DNA of 64,000 nt from Dallia pectoralis (Eukaryota > Chordata > Actinopteri > Esociformes > Umbridae), in the NCBI GenBank assembly GCA_029465975.1, contig CM055747.1, positions 7,870,499-7,934,498 of the forward strand. The letters run 5' to 3'. The notes below the pieces were generated by a model. It saw only the letters and a program-made list of their open reading frames with translations. It was not told the origin of the DNA and ran no database searches. The position numbers and the translations under genes are program-made. Below are positions 22,345-35,169 of this stretch, one piece after another; within the stretch, counting starts at the first letter, position 1; every line of letters starts with the position of its first letter.

Positions 22345-24494
22345 TCATAGTACTAGTCATATTAGTATTGGTGGTAGTGCTGGCAGTAGTGTAGTGGTAG
22401 CAGTAATATAGTAGTGTTCATCGTACTAGTCATATTAGTATTGGTGGTAGTGCTGGCAGTAGTGTAGTGGTAGTAGTAATATAGTAGTATTATAGTACTA
22501 GTCATATTAGTATTGGTGGTAGTGCTGGCAGTAGTGTAGTGGTAGTAGTAATATAGTAGTATTATAGTACTAGTCATATTAGTATTGGTGGTAGTGCTGG
22601 CAGTAGTGTAGTGGTAGTAGTAATATAGTAGTATTATAGTACTAGTCATATTAGTATTGGTGGTAGTGCTGGCAGTAGTGTAGTGGTAGTAGTAATATAG
22701 TAGTATTATAGTACTAGTCATATTAGTATTGGTGGCAGTGCTGGCAGTAGTGTAGTGGTAGTAGTAATATAGTAGTATTATAGTACTAGTACTATATTTA
22801 GTATTGGTGGTAGTGCTGGCAGTAGTGTAGTGGTAGTAGTAATATAGTAGTATTATAGTACTAGTCATATTAGTATTGGTGGTAGTGCTGGCAGTAGTGT
22901 AGTGGTAGTAGTAATATAGTAGTATTATAGTACTAGTCATATTAGTATTGGTGGTAGTGCTGGCAGTAGTGTAGTGGTAGTAGTAATATAGTAGTATTAT
23001 AGTACTAGTCATATTAGTATTGGTGGTAGTGCTGGCAGTAGTGTAGTGGTAGTAGTAATATAGTAGTATTATAGTACTAGTCATATTAGTATTGGTGGTA
23101 GTGCTGGCAGTAGTGTAGTGGTAGTAGTAATATAGTAGTATTATAGTACTAGTCATATTAGTATTGGTGGTAGTGCTGGCAGTAGTTTAGTGGTAGTAGT
23201 AATATAGTAGTATTATAGTACTAGTCATATTAGTATTGGTGGTAGTGCTGGCAGTAGTGTAGTGGTAGTAGTAATATAGTAGTATTATAGTACTAGTCAT
23301 ATTAGTATTGGTGGTAGTGCTGGCAGTAGTGTAGTGGTAGTAGTAATATAGTAGTATTATAGTACTAGTCATATTAGTATTGGTGGTAGTGCTGGCAGTA
23401 GTGTAGTGGTAGTAGTAATATAGTAGTATTATAGTACTAGTCATATTAGTATTGGTGGTAGTGCTGGCAGTAGTGTAGTGGTAGTAGTAATATAGTAGTA
23501 TTATAGTACTAGTCATATTAGTATTGGTGGTAGTGCTGGCAGTAGTGTAGTGGTAGTAGTAATATAGTAGTATTATAGTACTAGTCATATTAGTATTGGT
23601 GGTAGTGCTGGCAGTAGTGTAGTGGTAGTAGTAATATAGTAGTATTATAGTACTAGTCATATTAGTATTGGTGGTAGTGCTGGCAGTAGTGTAGTGGTAG
23701 TAGTAATATAGTAGTATTATAGTACTAGTCATATTAGTATTGGTGGTAGTGCTGGCAGTAGTGTAGTGGTAGTAGTAATATAGTAGTATTATAGTACTAG
23801 TCATATTAGTATTGGTGGTAGTGCTGGCAGTAGTGTAGTGGTAGTAATAATATAGTAGTATTATAGTACTAGTCATATTAGTATTGGTGGTAGTGCTGGC
23901 AGTAGTGTAGTGGTAGTAGTAATATAGTAGTATTATAGTACTAGTCATATTAGTATTGGTGGTAGTGCTGGCAGTAGTGTAGTGGTAGTAGTAATATAGT
24001 AGTATTATAGTACTAGTCATATTAGTATTGGTGGTAGTGCTGGCAGTAGTGTAGTGGTAGTAGTAATATAGTAGTATTATAGTACTAGTCATATTAGTAT
24101 TGGTGGTAGTGCTGGCAGTAGTGTAGTGGTAGTAGTAATATAGTAGTATTATAGTACTAGTCATATTAGTATTGGTGGTAGTGCTGGCAGTAGTGTAGTG
24201 GTAGTAGTAATATAGTAGTATTATAGTACTAGTCATATTAGTATTGGTGGTAGTGCTGGCAGTAGTGTAGTGGTAGTAGTAATATAGTAGTATTATAGTA
24301 CTAGTCATATTAGTATTGGTGGTAGTGCTGGCAGTAGTGTAGTGGTAGTAGTAATATAGTAGTATTATAGTACTAGTCATATTAGTATTGGTGGTAGTGC
24401 TGGCAGTAGTGTAGTGGTAGTAGTAATATAGTAGTATTATAGTACTAGTCATATTAGTATTGGTGGTAGTGCTGGCAGTAGTGTAGTGGTAGTA
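22345..24494. repeat. 72-bp minisatellite, about 30 nearly identical units
   Basis: The unit is TACTAGTCATATTAGTATTG, then GTGGTAGTGCTGGCAGTAGT, then GTAGTGGTAGTAGTAATATA and GTAGTATTATAG (spacing 72 bp, 22501 to 22573). Most units are identical. Exceptions include the first unit (GTGTTCATCG), one near 22730 (GGTGGCAGTG), an insertion-bearing unit near 22790, GTTTAGTGG near 23187 and TAATAATA near 23846. The unit is built from TAG/GTA trinucleotides. On the minus strand it encodes a 24-residue periodic Tyr/Thr-rich peptide (frames of 264 and 421 codons, separated by the stop created near 23187). It lies inside intron 1 and is not coding. Confidence 0.97.
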
Positions 24495-25356
24495 TAACTC
24501 TTTTTTGTTTTGTCTAGCGAAACAAAGGATAAAAGATTCCTGAGGAACTCATCCTGTGATCACTCGAAGACAGGAAAAGGGACGTTGTGAGATTGCATAT
24601 AGCACACTATTTCTATACACTGTATGTGACGGTGCACGTAGCCAACATACAGCTGTTAGTGTTATCAAAATGTGATTGTGTAACCGACGTCTCTTTGTTG
24701 TGGCCAAGCTTCACGCCGTAGGGCATTTGGGAATTTTTCTTTCAAGTGTTGTGATCCGCTTTATGTTGACATGTAAGCGAGGTGAGTGACGCACCGGCTA
24801 GAACACAACATGAAACTTGACACAACTTTCAGTTGAATGCAGTTCTTCGTCGGGGCATTAGACCACAGGATATGAAGCTGCGACCTTCTATTCACGGTTT
24901 GAAACCTAAACTGAACAATATCCAGGCTAGGTCACAACCTGGAAAAGGACAAACAACCTTTATTGTACATTTGTGTGATTCACTGATTGATGTTCCTGTA
25001 GCAAAGGCGAACTTATTGGTGTTTGTGTAGCAATTGCAGAGTGCTAGAGCAAGGGCACGTTTCTATACTCGGGTTCGAAGAACTCTGTTGTACTGACTGA
25101 TTGACTGGGCTGACCTTCGCTCACCTTTACAAAAGTACAAACTGAACCAGAAAGAATGAGAGGTGAAGATTCCTTGCGCTCTACATTACTGCTCCAAAAC
25201 TGCAATTCTTTATTCCTGTTCGATAAAAGCAACATTGTTTACAAGGGATGTATATTGTGTATTGTCGTATTGCGACACTTGTCACAAGGACAAGTGTCGC
25301 CCATTGCAGTGAAAGGCTGTGGTAGCTCTCTATGTGTGTGTTTGGCTCTGTATGTA
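24495..25356 (+). other. nrg2 intron 1, middle part
   Basis: No gene is seen. Contains a perfect short hairpin at 25272-25300, listed separately. Confidence 0.5.
25272..25300. repeat. Perfect hairpin, 12-bp stem and 5-nt loop
   Basis: GCGACACTTGTC, loop ACAAG, GACAAGTGTCGC. All 12 stem pairs are Watson-Crick. It may be an element end, a structured RNA or chance. No terminator function applies in an animal intron. Confidence 0.8.
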
Positions 25357-26584
25357 CAGTACAGGTCAAAACTTTTTACCACATATGCTGAGAACCTGTT
25401 GTTTGGCTGCTTAATAGGTCCAACTCATCGAAACTCATCTTAAAAGATCTTACTTGGGTCCAAGTCTGGTAAATGTGGATGCCAGGTCATCTGATGAAGC
25501 ACTTTTACCCTCCTTCTTGGTCAAATTTCACAGCCTGGAGGTGTTTTGGGTCACTGTTCTGTGTACAAGCAGACGATATTCCCACAAAGCGCCAACCAGA
25601 CGGGATGACGTTTCACCACAGAATGCTGTGGTAGCCATGGTGATTAAGTGTGCCTTGGATTCTAAATTAATCACAGACATTGTGACCAGCAAAACACCCC
25701 CACACCATCACACCTTCTCCTCCATATTTCATGTTGGGGACCACGCATGCAGAGATCTTCCGTTCGCCCACTCTATGTCTCACAAAGACACAGAATTTGG
25801 ATCCAATCATTTTATTTATCAGAACAAAGGACATATTTTCTCCTGTTCACTGTCAATGTCTCATGTTTCTTTGACCAAGCAAGTCTTTTCTTCTCATTGG
25901 TGTCTTTCAGTCGTGGGGCCTTGCAGCAATACCGACTATAAAAGCTTGGTTCACAGTCTCCCATGAACAGTTGAACTCTTTACATGGGCTCTAACCTGAA
26001 TTTTATTTATTTGCTGATTTCTTAGGCTGGTGACTCTAATAAACGTATCCTCTGCAGCAGAGGCGGTCCTCATGAAAGCCAGATGTTTTTAGCGACTGCA
26101 CTTGAAGAGACTTTCAGAAGTTCTTCAAATATTCCGCGTTGATTGACCTTCACCGTCTATCTGAACTGTTCTCGGCATAATATACTAATGTACTAATGTA
26201 CTAATGTACTAATGTACTAATATACTAATGTACTAATGTACTACTGCAGTATAGACATAATGATGGTCTTCTGTACACCAACAATACCATGTCAATCTCT
26301 GTATTCCCACCTTAATGCATTTACCAGGAATACAATTCCACATATTTTTAACAACTTTTACCATGGCAAACGTGTTAATTAAAATGCATTCTAGATGACT
26401 ACCTCATTAAGAGCTGGCTGAGTGAATGCAAAGAGTGTGCGAAGCTGTCATCAAGGCAATGGGTGGCTTCTTTGAAGAACTTGTGGTAAGAAATGTAGCT
26501 TGATCTGTCGGTTACATGACTGTACATATGTTATTTCATCATTTTTTCATAGTGAGTAGGTGTCCAAACCTTCAACCGGGACTG
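25357..26584 (-). mobile_element. Tc1-like transposon, near full length, inactive
   Basis: The ends CAGTACAGGTCAAAACTTTT (25357) and, reversed, CAGTCCCGGTTGAAGGTTTG (26584) are imperfect inverted repeats. Each is flanked by TA, the Tc1/mariner target. Total length is 1228 bp, a normal Tc1 size. Between them the minus strand carries a decayed transposase: the CATCACACCTTCTCCTCCAT segment (about 25706) and the GACTGCACTTGAAGAGACTT segment (about 26094) fall at the expected places. Frames are broken throughout. An eight-base repeat has expanded inside the copy (26180-26245). It sits in nrg2 intron 1, opposite to the gene. Confidence 0.85.
26180..26245. repeat. 8-bp tandem repeat (TACTAATG)n
   Basis: About eight copies of TACTAATG or TACTAATA within the Tc1 copy at 25357-26584. 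Confidence 0.9.
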
Positions 26585-29500
26585 TATTTGTGTGCATGTA
26601 TATGTGTGTGTTTTCCTCCTGTGAGAACGATCGTTAGCCCTTCTTATTTAGCAGAACAAGACGTTGTTGACGGTTCTGAGACTACGTCGTCTCTAAGTGG
26701 TTTATAAATGTTGCTAGAGAAGTGTGCAGATGGGGTTAGACTATAAATAACACGTCCTATTGATTTGTGACACATGGTCTTTATTCAGATTAGACAGTTT
26801 CTTCTGTTAGATTCCAGGAAGTGCAAAAAGCACAGACGGCTTGCCTTGAAATAGTCCAGATCATCCAGCTCCGCAAAATCAAAGCTTTAAAATGCAATAC
26901 GTTTGCTAATATCTGTGACTGCAGATAGGACAATATATCTTACAGATATCCAGCTTGTTCGCACTTTGTCAGTGAATTGGGAGTAAGACAACCTGTCAAA
27001 ATGCTTCTTTGGAATGCTTGGTAGTGATGTCATTTAAGACAAATCACTGAGGTGTCCTTTTGAGAGCACAGCATCAGAGCTCTATTTAACAATTTATGTG
27101 TATCCAGCTATTACGAAAAATGCATAGAATTACATTCATTTTACAATGGTCTTTATTCAGGAACATTGCTCATGTGGTACCGTAGTACTCAGCCATCATC
27201 TTTTGCAGGCTAGCTAACACAGTGAGCTAACTTGTGGGTCTAGCTATATATTTACGTTCAGAGGTAAAAACTAGATCATTTTAATGTGGTTGATTAGCTA
27301 ACGTTAGTCATGGTTATTATTCATCAAGCCTCCGACGACGGCACATGTGTCTTGACAGTTGAACATTTTGAATCACACAATATTCACGTTTATTATGTAC
27401 AAAATGATGCATGAGCTTCGCAGTCCTGTTTCATATCTTTGCTGGCGCTAGTCAGAACCTGTCCAGAAGTAAAGCCTTGTATGCAATGGATACAACTTAT
27501 TATGAGGCGGAATCATTATGTGTTATCAAAGAATTTCAAAAGAAAAAAACACAAGATGAACTGCAGGTGTGATGGTTAAAATTCTGCCAATGAACCCAGT
27601 GTAACCTTACCAGAATACTTTCAATAATTTTACTAATTCTACGGAACATTGTTTTTGGGTACTGCATGGAGATATAAAAATTAATGTTATTTCTTTTAAC
27701 GCCAAATTGTTGTACAAATGAGAAATTCGCAAATGGATTATCTCTAACAAATCCGTGTCAGAGCCAATACGTTTTTAATGCCACTTTATCAATGGTTCCG
27801 TTTGGAGTCCCTGATTACACTTTTAGGTGATGTTACAGAAGTGTTAGCTAGCGGGGCCTATGTGCAGAGAGTTATATACCAATAATGACAGTTTTAGCTA
27901 CCAAAAGCAGGACTTGAATTCAGATGTATCTAGAATCTAAGACAACTTTGAAACGTTTCCTATTGACGTGTGAGACACCAAGTCACACTCTGATCATTCG
28001 TTTCTGTTTCATAAATTCTTATGTTGGGGTTTGGTAGACACTGTAGGACCTCTGAAACCCTGAGATTAATAGTGGATCTGGGTTAAGCCAGGTCCCTAGA
28101 ATGTTCCGGAGGATCTCAAAAATGTCATGCCAAATGCTGTAAAGGTTAGAGCACAGGGCAAAGCAATGAGGCAGTGAGCCCTCTGCTGTATGACATTTGA
28201 GTAGAGGTATTTGGGAAGATCCTATGTAATTCGGTATTGCAGTTGTTCTGTCTGTGTTGGACCTTGAATTTTATGAGACATTTTCGGGTGTTGATTAAAA
28301 AGGTATAAATGCACTACATCCTACCAGTCTGTTGAGGATCACAGTACATCTATAGTTCCTCCACCCACCCCAATGACATCTCTTTAGGGTTCACGTCACT
28401 GTATTTATCATACAGACAAGACCTACATTGGGTTTAAGCGGGGGACACATTTTGAAGAATTCGAAGTTCTAGGACTTCATAACCACTCTATAATCTAAAA
28501 CGAAGATGATCTGAAAATGTTTTGAAACATTTCGAAGCATGTAATCCGCATTTTCATAAAGAATCGAACAGACTTTAAAGGGCCATCTGAGAGCTTTAAT
28601 TATTTTATTCGCACTTATTTTACCTCGTGCTGAATGAGTGCTCACAGTTAGTTCCCGTCTGCATTGAGGATCTTGGTACCAGTGGCAGAGCAGAGCAGAA
28701 GGGGTCATTGAAAGCTACAACTGAACAGCACCCTACTACATGTTGAAAGAAGCTCTCGTGCTCTGAAAGACGAGTTATATATACCAGAACTTTAGTAGGA
28801 CTCAATTGTCAGAATCTCTCAGTATCCATTTAAACATTAGATCCAAGTAATTTTTACAATGACAGATTGAACCCTCGAAGTTGTATCTTTGGAGTTTTGC
28901 CGTAAACTTCTGGAGTTGCCTAGGGAAGTGGTCTAGATCCAGACCTGCTCCAGTGGGAGCAGAACTCGCACTATGGACTAGTCTAACAAGGGCAGGACCA
29001 TAGAGGCTAAACCACAAGGACAAGAGCTACCCTGGAATCAGACAACAATATTACATCATGCTTTATTTCCCTGGGACATTTTGACAGCAAAAATGAACAC
29101 GTGTGTACTACTTTGAGAACTATGTGTACTACTTTGGTAATTTGGTCAGTTTGGAAGACCGCTAATCCTAAAATATCCATCACAACATAAGACACGGCAT
29201 GTTTGCCTTTACCGAAGTTTACATTACTGAAAATGTCTGTTGGTTTTTCATGCTACTGGATCTAGACTACATAGTGCTAAAGTAACATGACAGATGTTCG
29301 ACACTCAAACAGGAAGCACAAGGAGGGGCCTTGTCAGAAGCGAAGGTGCTTTCTGAAGAAATGGGTCAGCATCTCAGCGGACGTTAGCTGTGTGGACTGC
29401 GAGCCCAGAATCATTCCACTACTCTCTGGAATGTGCGGCCAGAGCAGAAAGTCCTTATGACCCGGTCGGGCAGGACGACCGCTGGCTCGGCAAAGGGATG

Positions 29501-30634
29501 TCAGTGCCAAGAGACCCGAGGTAGCAGAGCCAGGCAGGTTACAGGACATGTCACAGGGTGTAGAAGTTCCCCCCACGTCCCTGCGATAAACAAGGAAGCT
29601 GCTCCGCTGTCACTTCAAACTTTACCATACTTTTATGTATCCTGAATATTTTAGAACAATTAAACATTTAATATGTCGGCAGCACCCAGTGTCAAGTACT
29701 ATCAAGATATTCTCCTCGAAGGATCAAGGCCAGTGCCCGAGCAAATCAAATGCCGACTAGAGCAGGGATACTCCGACAACGCGTAAATGTATATGCAATA
29801 TATGTACTTGTTTAGTGTCTCGGGCGGCGAACTCATGGGAGCACTAGACGGATAGCTCCTCGCTGCACATTGCAAGTGGACTGCCAAGTGGACTGCCTGA
29901 GCAGAGCGCTATATGTGAGGTCTGAGACTGTGATGTGTTGTAGAGTACTCCGTTCTAATGGGCCAGCTTTATCTTTTAAATAGGAACTTGCCTCATTGAA
30001 ATAAACCCTCCAACCCTCCAACCAATTCGGAAGAGCTCAATATCACCTAGCGACTTCCGAAGAGGGATACGGAGGAAATATTACGAGGTCTTTTCTTCCA
30101 CAGAGGGTCTTTTTTACGAGGTCGGGAAAGTTTAACAATTTGTAAAAACAGCTGAACATGGATGACTAGCGGTTATTTTTGTACACATACATCATTTGAA
30201 GTGATTGTGATAGTCAAGTTCCTGTCCATTTGACGTGATATAGCTGTAAGAGTATTTGACTAAATAAATAACTAGAAGCACCATATGTAGGTTACTGTGC
30301 CACCAGTGTGTACGTAGCATATATGAATCAGGGTTGAGTGAATAATTCATAAATTCAGGGAGACTTATTGTAAGAACGTGACCGAAAGACAAAAGAAAAG
30401 AGAAAATGAGAGACCTCCCACCTAAAAAGCCGCTCCCATTCATGTACGGTACACGCCCCCTCCCCAGTCCTCAGTTGACATGTGTGCAGCTGTCAGTTAA
30501 GCAGGCCAGAAATGATCCGGAGTAAGGCCAAGAGCCATCCAGCCTCTGCCCACCCCGTCTTCGTCCAACCATTTGTCTATGAGTCCATCCTTTAATCTAT
30601 TCATCCGACTCAGCCGGCAGTTTTCACATAGGTT
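26585..30634 (+). other. nrg2 intron 1, long AT-rich stretch
   Basis: About 4 kb in which I recognise no gene, RNA or repeat family. Open frames are short, on both strands, and show no domain. Some may be decayed mobile elements that I cannot name. Confidence 0.45.
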
Positions 30635-30792
30635 TATTTCATCATTATTTAACCAGGTAGGCCGATTGAGAACAAATCCTAATTTGCAACGGCGACCTGG
30701 CCAAGATATGGCGAAAACATTTGCAGGACTACATTGCCACAATAAATACACAGAACACAAGAGTGCAAATAGCATTGGGACAAACAAGCCAA
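30635..30792. repeat. Dispersed fish repeat fragment
   Basis: TTATTTAACCAGGTAGGCCG then TTGAGAACAAATCCTAATTT and CGACCTGGCCAAGATATGGC follow a dispersed repeat that I recognise as abundant in fish genomes (the ACCAGGTAGGCC...GAGAACAA...CGACCTGGCCAAGAT motif). The element class is not determined here. Confidence 0.7.
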
Positions 30793-32402
30793 TACACTAG
30801 CTGAACATAGCAAAGAGGGCCATTCTGCTGCATTGACGCGCTAGCTGGCGGCTAGCCGCTATGAGCAGAGATCCTTCAGTCGTTGACGCTAATGATCTTA
30901 TTCCCAAATACTTTTGCCCAATTTCCCGGAGGTTCTAGCGGTAAAAGTAGGTGCCTGGCCTTTATTTGCCAACGAGAAAGCTGTTCAAAACTCCCAATAG
31001 CGATAGACATTGGTTTAATCGGCTCATTCCACTCACCAGTCATCTCCCACAACAAGCACCAATCACTGCATTGTGGATCAAATGTCAGAACACCCCTTCC
31101 CATTGGATGCCACACTTTACAGCGTACCGCAAAATTTTGGTTAAACTGTTCGTGCAATGTGTTTGTTGCTCTATATGCACTGTTCATGTACAATTAGACA
31201 TGTGCGTTCTATATGCTGCAGCTTCGCGTCAGAACAAATTCTGTGTGTGTAAACAGACTTGGCGAATAAAACGGATTCTGATTCACTATCAAGGATCAGC
31301 AATTTTTACTGGGAAAATGTGAATGAATTGCCCAGCTCAGTTCTAGATGAACAGAGCACAGTTACTTCTCTGGGATTCAATCCAGCAACCACTTGGATAC
31401 TTGCACAGAACTTTATGCTCTAGGTACTTAATGCTCGAATATGTAAATACGACCAATTTCTTTCATGGCACAAAGAAAGGGTACCTAGTGATCAAGCTTT
31501 ATTTCCAGCCTCCATAATTCAAGTTATACGATATAATCTATATAAACTTAAGCATTAATTACTGTGAATTTCCTTGAATTATAAAGCTTCCGGGAGTTCT
31601 TAGAGCGTACCTAGAGCCTTCTGGGGAAAGTTCATCCCTGTTACATTTTAATCATTTAGCAGACCCTGTTATCCAGAAAACTATTTTGGCGTGGTGCCTT
31701 CCTGAGGACACATTGACAGTTTTTTCCTTTTGTAAGATTGACGATTTTAACCAACAAGCTTTCAATTTCTGACTAAATTTCTTCACCGCCCGGACTCAAA
31801 GCGTTCATAAGTTTCACTCGTTTGTTTTTGTGTTTATTGGACCATATAATTCAATCGTGCATATGCTTACTACAATAGTTCCCAAGTTAAATGAAGACAA
31901 TGCTGAATATATCCCACCTGAGGCTGAGCTCCAGTGCCTCTGGTGACATCGTCTGGCCAGAGTTGATGGCTGATCGCTGGTGCCGTTATGTTTCTCTGCC
32001 TCTGTTCATCTGTCCATGCATCAGGCTGTGTGTGAGGGTATGCAGGCATAACTACAGACCACATGTCAAGTTCTACCCCCGTACACTGTGCATCAAACAT
32101 CCCTACATGGTTGGTTAAACAAAAAAATGTATGGTCCCGTTCAGTGCACAGACACGTTTCTTTTTTATTATAAATGTCCTTAGTTCTCCCTGCGCGTGTG
32201 TCCGACCTCGCATTTTGTGACATTTAGTCTAAAAGTTATAGGGTTCAAATTTGGTTTAAGGGCCCGAATAAGATAATGGATAAGAAGGGGAGAAAAAGGT
32301 TTATAAAAAATGCAGGTCGCCAGAAAGATGGAAAAACAAATGTGTGACTCTTTGTGTGTCACACAGAGAATGTGAGCTATTGTCCTCTGTGTTTCTTTCT
32401 AG
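30793..32402 (+). other. nrg2 intron 1, last part
   Basis: No gene recognised. Ends with a pyrimidine-rich stretch and the acceptor TTTCTTTCTAG at 32392-32402. Confidence 0.55.
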
Positions 32403-32574
32403 CTATTCCCAAAGTCCCAAAGTTGAAGCGAATGAAGAACCCACTGACGGTGGGCGAGGGAAGCAGACTCTCAATCAAGTGTGAGGCAACAGGGAACCCC
32501 AGCCCAACCTACAAATGGTTCAAAGATGGCAGTGAGCTGAAGAAAAGCAGAATGGTCAAAATAAAGTCCAGCCA
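32403..32574 (+). CDS. nrg2: Neuregulin-2, exon 2 (Ig domain, first half)
   Basis: Encodes residues 38-94 and two bases of Gln95. It begins after TTTCTAG and ends before GTGAGT. The sequence PKLKRMKNPLTVGEGSRLSI, then KCEATGNPSPTYKWFKDGSEL, is the start of the neuregulin Ig C2 domain. Cys64 is the first disulphide cysteine and Trp76 is the core tryptophan. The E-A-x-G-N-P-x-P-x-Y-x-W-F-K-D-G pattern agrees better with NRG2 than with NRG1, whose equivalent lacks the GNP motif. In neuregulins the Ig domain is extracellular and binds heparan sulphate proteoglycans, concentrating the ligand near its ErbB receptors; the basic KLKR/KK residues here fit that. Phase 1 in and phase 2 out match the neighbours. 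Confidence 0.96.
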
Positions 32575-34578
32575 GTGAGTACATCTACAATCCCTTAAAG
32601 CTCCTAACACATTCAGCACATGGTGGTCTAAGCAAAACAGACAAATGTCACTGAAGGGCAGAGATTTCCCCTACGGTAGTTAATGCTTTTACCAGCTAAC
32701 CCTTGGGATGAAACGCATTTCTAAGTGAAACATAATTTATGAGACGATAAAAAGCCACGCCAGGGGATTATGAGCAAACTCCTTAATTAGTAATGTAACA
32801 GAATATGTACTTACTTTGTAGTGTGTTAAGAGACTTGCCGGCCTTTTAACCTTCAAACTGCAACGTGGAGGATTTTATGATTAAAGACAAAATTGGTTTA
32901 TTACATTTTTCACAATGTTTCAGACTTTCAACGTGTTCTTAACCAGCCTACTTAGTGTTTCGATATCAGTGTGGACGAGCCCTTTGGTTCAATTTTGACC
33001 CGAGCCAAAAACACATAATACGTGTAATAACGCCTGTTGTCATCTGAAGAATATGACCTTTATTTGAATCTAGGTTTCCCTAGAGACCTAATTCATAAAG
33101 TTATTAAAAAATGAGGGTGAAAGCTGAGCTGGATCTGTTAGTTTGGCCAGATAAACAGGAGATATAGAAGGTTATGTACCAGATTGAGGATTTAATTTTT
33201 TAAACCATGTATCGGATTTCTATAAACAGGTATTCACATGGTCGACACAAATGGAAGACCTACATTACAAAACCCAAAGAGGTAAACCAGGCCTACTCTA
33301 AAAAAGTGTTTATTTGAACCCTGGATTTCTCTGGCAACATACAATTAGGTTGTGCATAGTATCTAAGGTGCCGGGCACCAGTATTTAACCAAATAGACAG
33401 ATTTCCTTCAGGGTACTGCACTGTACATTAGGTAAATCAGTATAACAAGTTGTAACTGTACAATTAAATATATTTCCGAAACATCTGATAAAGGTGGCAC
33501 AGTGGAACACATACCTGATTCGAACGTAGAACAGGAAGCAGCTATTCTCTGTAAACAACCGTATCGGGTGTGTATTCTTAGGGAAATATTTATTCTACTT
33601 AAAATGTTGAATAGATATCATAATTTGTTTAGTCATGTATTTTTCATTACATTTAACTAGATAATATGGTTTGAAGTATATAAAGGATTTAGGCCTCTAA
33701 CCTTAGTGTTTGCTGTTCATTTTAACAGAAATGCTAATGCTCAATTTAGCGGGAGATTTCAAAAATGCAGAACGAATTTGATAATTTAATTGAATATTTT
33801 GACGTTTCAAATAAGTTATACTTTAGTTGAATGATGGTTTGTTTTATTTTAACGTGTATTCTAGATTTGGAAAAAAAACACAGTTATGTACATATACTTT
33901 TAGCTTGAATAACAGTCTGCTGTGGCTATTATTTTGTGTTATTATGTTCTTTCCGGCCGTAATAGATGTTCTTTTCCAATGAATTGTTTTTGGGGGTCAA
34001 AAATCCCAGCATTAGTATTTGCATATTATGTTGGTAGCTTCAGGGTTAACTCAGAACTGGTTATTAAGCTAATGAACAGAGGCTCTTGATCCCCCACTTA
34101 GTGTTTCATATCATAAATCTTTTATGTTTCTTCAGACGACAATACCGTTGTGTCAGAAGCTTCTCTCAACTATGTATTCATAACCACTAGATGGGTGTGT
34201 GTGAGTAGTTATCTCACGGTACAGGGCGCAGGCATCATCAAACCAAGGACCCCTTGTTATAACGCAGTAGATAACTGTCACATTCTGCCCAGCTGAAACA
34301 ACTAACTACATCAACATTGACTCTAATTCCCCATCCAATCCCGGCTTGTCTCGAGGACAGTTTTTGCCCAGGAACTACATATGAAATGTACATTAACTAG
34401 CTGCTTCTGGTGCGATTACAGCCTGTACGTGACTAACAAATGGATAAAAGCAAAAATAAAACAGTTGCTAGGTGCTTTAAGCCCTGTTGTGTGCCGTGTG
34501 TCCGTGCCACATGCTTACTGGGTTGTGTTTCCATGTCGTTATGCTCCCTTGACTCAGCTGTTTGTGCCTGTGCCACAG
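32575..34578 (+). other. nrg2 intron 2
   Basis: A 2.0-kb AT-rich intron from GTGAGT to TGTGCCACAG. No other gene or clear repeat is seen. Confidence 0.85.
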
Positions 34579-34697
34579 GAAGAACTCCAGGGTCCAGATC
34601 GGCAGGGCCAAGCTGGAGGATTCTGGGAATTACATGTGCGTGGCGGAGAACCAACTGGGAAACTCTAACGCCACAAGCACTGTCCATGTCCAAAGCA
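34579..34697 (+). CDS. nrg2: Neuregulin-2, exon 3 (Ig domain, second half)
   Basis: Encodes the last base of Gln95 through Ser134 plus one base of codon 135, between CCACAG and GTGAGT. Residues KNSRVQIGRAKLEDSGNYMC, then VAENQLGNSNATSTVHVQS, complete the C2-type Ig fold. Cys115 pairs with Cys64, and D109-S-G111-N-Y113-M-C115 is the classical D-x-G-x-Y-x-C motif. Asn125-Ala-Thr127 is an N-glycosylation sequon. R-K-N-S-R-L-Q and A-E-N-x-L-G are features of NRG2 in other vertebrates; this gene keeps K-N-S-R-V-Q and A-E-N-Q-L-G. No separate glycosylated spacer exon like that of NRG1 was found before the EGF exon, which also fits NRG2. Confidence 0.96.
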
Positions 34698-34761
34698 GTG
34701 AGTACTAAGCCATGTCGGCCTAATTGTCACATAAGCGGAGGGGGAATGTGTTCATTGTACG

Positions 34762-34978
34762 CTGGTTATGGAGTCTTCATCAGACGCTGATGCTGGAGTC
34801 TTCATCAGACGCTGGTGGTGGAGTCTTCATCAGACGCTGGTGCTAAAGTCTTCATCATAAGCTGGTGCTGGAGTCTTCATCATAAGCTGGTGATGGAGTC
34901 TTCATCATACGCTGGTGCTAAAGTCTTCATCATAAGCTGGTGCTGGAGTCTTCATCATATGCTGGTGCTGGAATGCCA
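34762..34978. repeat. 25-bp minisatellite, about 8 units
   Basis: The unit GCTGGTGCTGGAGTCTTCAT plus CATAA or CAGAC is spaced 25 bp (34771, 34796, 34821). It begins about 65 bp after the exon 3 donor. Confidence 0.93.
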
Positions 34979-35169
34979 AGAAAAATTGAAATGGCACGTT
35001 GAAAGACGCGCTGGAATGCGCTTAAGGTGTTGATATATACGACGGGCTTGATTTTTTTTTGTACCTCTTTTCTCACATCATTAAAAAGACAAAGGTTCAG
35101 AGATCCACATCCTCGTGCAAGAACGTTGGCAGCTTTTGAAGTGTGTTATTGGAACAGTCTTCTTGTGTG
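34979..35169. other. Intronic spacer
   Basis: Short unassigned stretch; nothing recognised. Confidence 0.4.

Noticed and set aside
22362..24452. Minus-strand frames of 264 and 421 codons
   Set aside because: 24-residue cycle from the 72-bp minisatellite; the break between them is a single variant unit.
34381..34790. Overlapping frames of 95, 116 and 86 codons around exon 3
   Set aside because: Only the 119-bp segment between splice sites in the nrg2 frame is coding; the others are shadows.
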